Below, in pieces: positions 62,115 through 64,000 of a stretch of DNA of 64,000 nucleotides. Positions within the stretch are counted from its first letter, which is position 1. Each line of letters opens with the position of its first letter. The stretch is from Liolophura sinensis (taxonomy: Eukaryota > Mollusca > Polyplacophora > Chitonida > Chitonidae): positions 17,803,501 to 17,867,500 of the forward strand of contig NC_088303.1 of NCBI RefSeq assembly GCF_032854445.1, written 5' to 3'. The notes under the pieces are model-generated. The model had not been told where the DNA came from. It saw only the letters and a list, made by a program, of their open reading frames with translations, and searched no databases. Made by a program: the position numbers and the translations under genes.

Positions 62115-64000
62115 AGTCTACCTAGTCACATTTTCTTTTTTGAACCTTTGAAATTACATTCCTCAAAAGGAATTAATACTGTGTCCATAACTTTACCAAA
62201 AATATGACAGTCAAAACATTACCTCAGCTTTTGATTGCCCTAACAGCAAAATAGGGATAAAACACAGGAATGGCTGAAAACTTCATGTACATGTACATTG
62301 TCATTAATATAGTAAATACAAAAACAGGGTGAGATTCCATTCTTTGACCAAAACTGCCAAATGCTAATACATAATGGAAGACTGCTGGAATCTTTGGGTG
62401 GGGTGATCTCCCCTTACTGGCTGTGCAGTGACAGTGCCAGAGAGAGAGGAGGCAATAAGGAATGGCCTTGTGCCCAAAACCTGATCATCATGGGTGCAGA
62501 TTTATCTGTCTCTAGTCAGATCATGACAGAGTTTGCCATATCATTTTGATCAGATCCTGATTTTAATAATCAGGGTGTCTGGGCCACAGACAGATGATAG
62601 CTAACTTCTTGCTACTACACCCAAAGATTCTTAGCCTCCCCCTCTCTCTTCTTTCAGCCAAGCCAGTCGTGTCCTCTAACACCCCCACCACCCCCAAGGC
62701 CTCTCTTCTCACACGCCTTTGCACCATCGCCCTTTATCTACCCTCTTGTTTCAACGAACACCCGTGCCGCGGCCCACTAAACCCCCTCACCAATCTGCTC
62801 GTACCTTCAGTGACCTTTTCCCCCTCTGCACAAATCCAAGACATATTTCTAGCTGGCCATGAATACATATCAATGGTGGACTCTGCACAATTTCCTTACG
62901 CACAGACGATATTGATTAATAAATCCAGAAAAATCTCTTCTTTGGCTGGCCGCTATCTTGAGCCAGCCGAGAGAGGGTGAAGTTATAAGGCCGAGGGTAG
63001 GCCGTGTCTAACAAAGAGCCTGCGGCACCAGGTCAAGAGCCAGTTATTATTATATGTCCACATAACCCTTTCTCTCGATCACTCCGGCTCTTCCCTTCAC
63101 AACACCAGCACTGTGTGTCCATGCAGGGTGTCTTAGTGAAGACACGCTCCACGCCTGCATGACTACCATCCGCAGCCAAAGTACACTTGCCTGGGGACAG
63201 CACTGTAAACCACCCCTGACCCCATTTGCTCTTTTTCAGAAGAAAAAAAAATTTGATGCAATTTACAACTTGAAATTTTGAAATACCTACATATTCAACG
63301 CAACAATGTTTGATTCAAAGTTTGTTTTTCTTTTTTTTTTTATTTTGATGCGCAGAGAGTAATCTGAGTGATTGCACTTAGGTGATATATATTTTTGCAC
63401 ATTTGTTTACACAAATGACATCCTGTAAGGAACTAAACTTTGCTTTGTTTATTTGATGCCGCCAAAATATTACACAAATGTCCTGAAGTGTATAAATACT
63501 CATACAAATACAATGCACTTTGAATGCCATTTCGACGGTTCTTATGTCAATAATTTCAGATGGTCCAAAAAGAGATCTACGCATAACATCAAAACCATTG
63601 ATTTATTGTCAACCTCTACTTAACAAAGGCCTTAAAAACGGCAATGCTTCATCCATATACATACATGTAATCATTTCATATACGCCTGCTGATTAATAAC
63701 TCTACAGCCCAAGCTGGTCACATTTTTACCTGTACCCTCATCAATACCTGTCATTACTGTTCTACACACCTGTATGCAATCATTACCAAAAAAAAAAAAA
63801 CTATCCTGCAAATGCTTGCCGTCCTCAAGGTAACAGATGACGATAGTTATTATGTTGGTATAGCCAGCCCCTGCAGAGACACCAGCTAATTCAACATCAA
63901 GGAAATGATTAACTTTTGCTTTAAGCCACATGTGCAACTATAATAAAAGCTTGGAAGTTTCTCCACGTGCCTTAGTCTCATGTTAGATTCACCATCTGAT

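Larger units (their letters stand above)
48148..64000. other. Upstream region of ZFHX: 5' intron and/or promoter region, no other gene recognised
   Basis: Apart from the LINE fragment at 48672-49640 no coding similarity was seen. 50.1-53.2 kb is AT-rich and featureless. 53.3-54.7 kb is richer in GC and more complex, including TAAT-rich blocks around 54430-54560, with promoter or enhancer potential. 55.4-55.5 kb is C-rich. 56-63 kb is mixed AT-rich sequence with a SINE-like copy at 59150. The frame at 62594-62980 (128 codons, Pro/Ser/Leu-rich) looks like chance. The transcription start may lie here or beyond the window. Confidence 0.6.

Noticed and set aside
62594-62980. 128-codon Pro/Ser/Leu-rich plus-strand frame
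   Set aside because: Length is compatible with chance in a C-rich stretch; no domain and no clear splice or promoter context.
1-64000. Enrichment of ATGCAAAT octamers (six noted)
   Set aside because: Two to three are expected in AT-rich DNA of this length; the excess is too small to claim on its own.

Overview
The window is eukaryotic, from a lophotrochozoan animal and most likely a mollusc. It holds spliced exons with GT-AG junctions, kilobase introns, many AT/CA microsatellites, a decayed LINE and two copies of a SINE-like repeat of a kind I associate with mollusc genomes. No bacterial operon, tRNA, rRNA or CRISPR array was seen.

One gene dominates. On the minus strand, from 48093 down to 7020, lies a complete coding sequence for a giant zinc-finger homeobox transcription factor of the ZFHX3/ZFHX4 (ATBF1; Drosophila zfh2) family. 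I resolved seven coding exons: 44865-48093, 21103-21483, 15073-15429, 9270-14699, 8850-8921, 8294-8524 and 7020-7828. They join in frame to 10,509 bp, or 3,502 residues plus a stop, with about 26 C2H2-type fingers and four homeodomains. All six introns interrupt codons after the first base (phase 1), so every internal coding exon is a multiple of three.

Region by region: 1-3600 shows no gene. 3600-7019 is the 3' UTR and downstream flank, T-rich on the gene strand and full of microsatellites. 7020-15429 is the compact 3' half of the gene with short introns. 15430-21102 is a 5.7 kb intron. 21484-44864 is a 23.4 kb intron, the likeliest home of regulatory DNA. 44865-48147 is the first coding exon with a bit of 5' UTR. 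48148-64000 is upstream DNA, probably a 5' UTR intron and/or promoter region, holding a truncated antisense LINE, a perfect 30-bp palindrome and simple repeats.

The most interesting signals are in the large intron. Two short ATG-containing segments (41232-41262 and 37416-37431) each have an in-frame stop just upstream and a good phase-1 splice donor. Either would splice in frame onto exon 2 and give a short isoform lacking the N-terminal ten fingers. The 37.4 kb one sits below a good TATA box. Both are followed by dense clusters of CAGGTR (E2-box) motifs. A 23-bp-period array of NK2-type TTAAGTG sites lies about 100 bp inside the intron from exon 1. These are inferences from sequence alone and need transcript data. 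I found no wholly new biological system.
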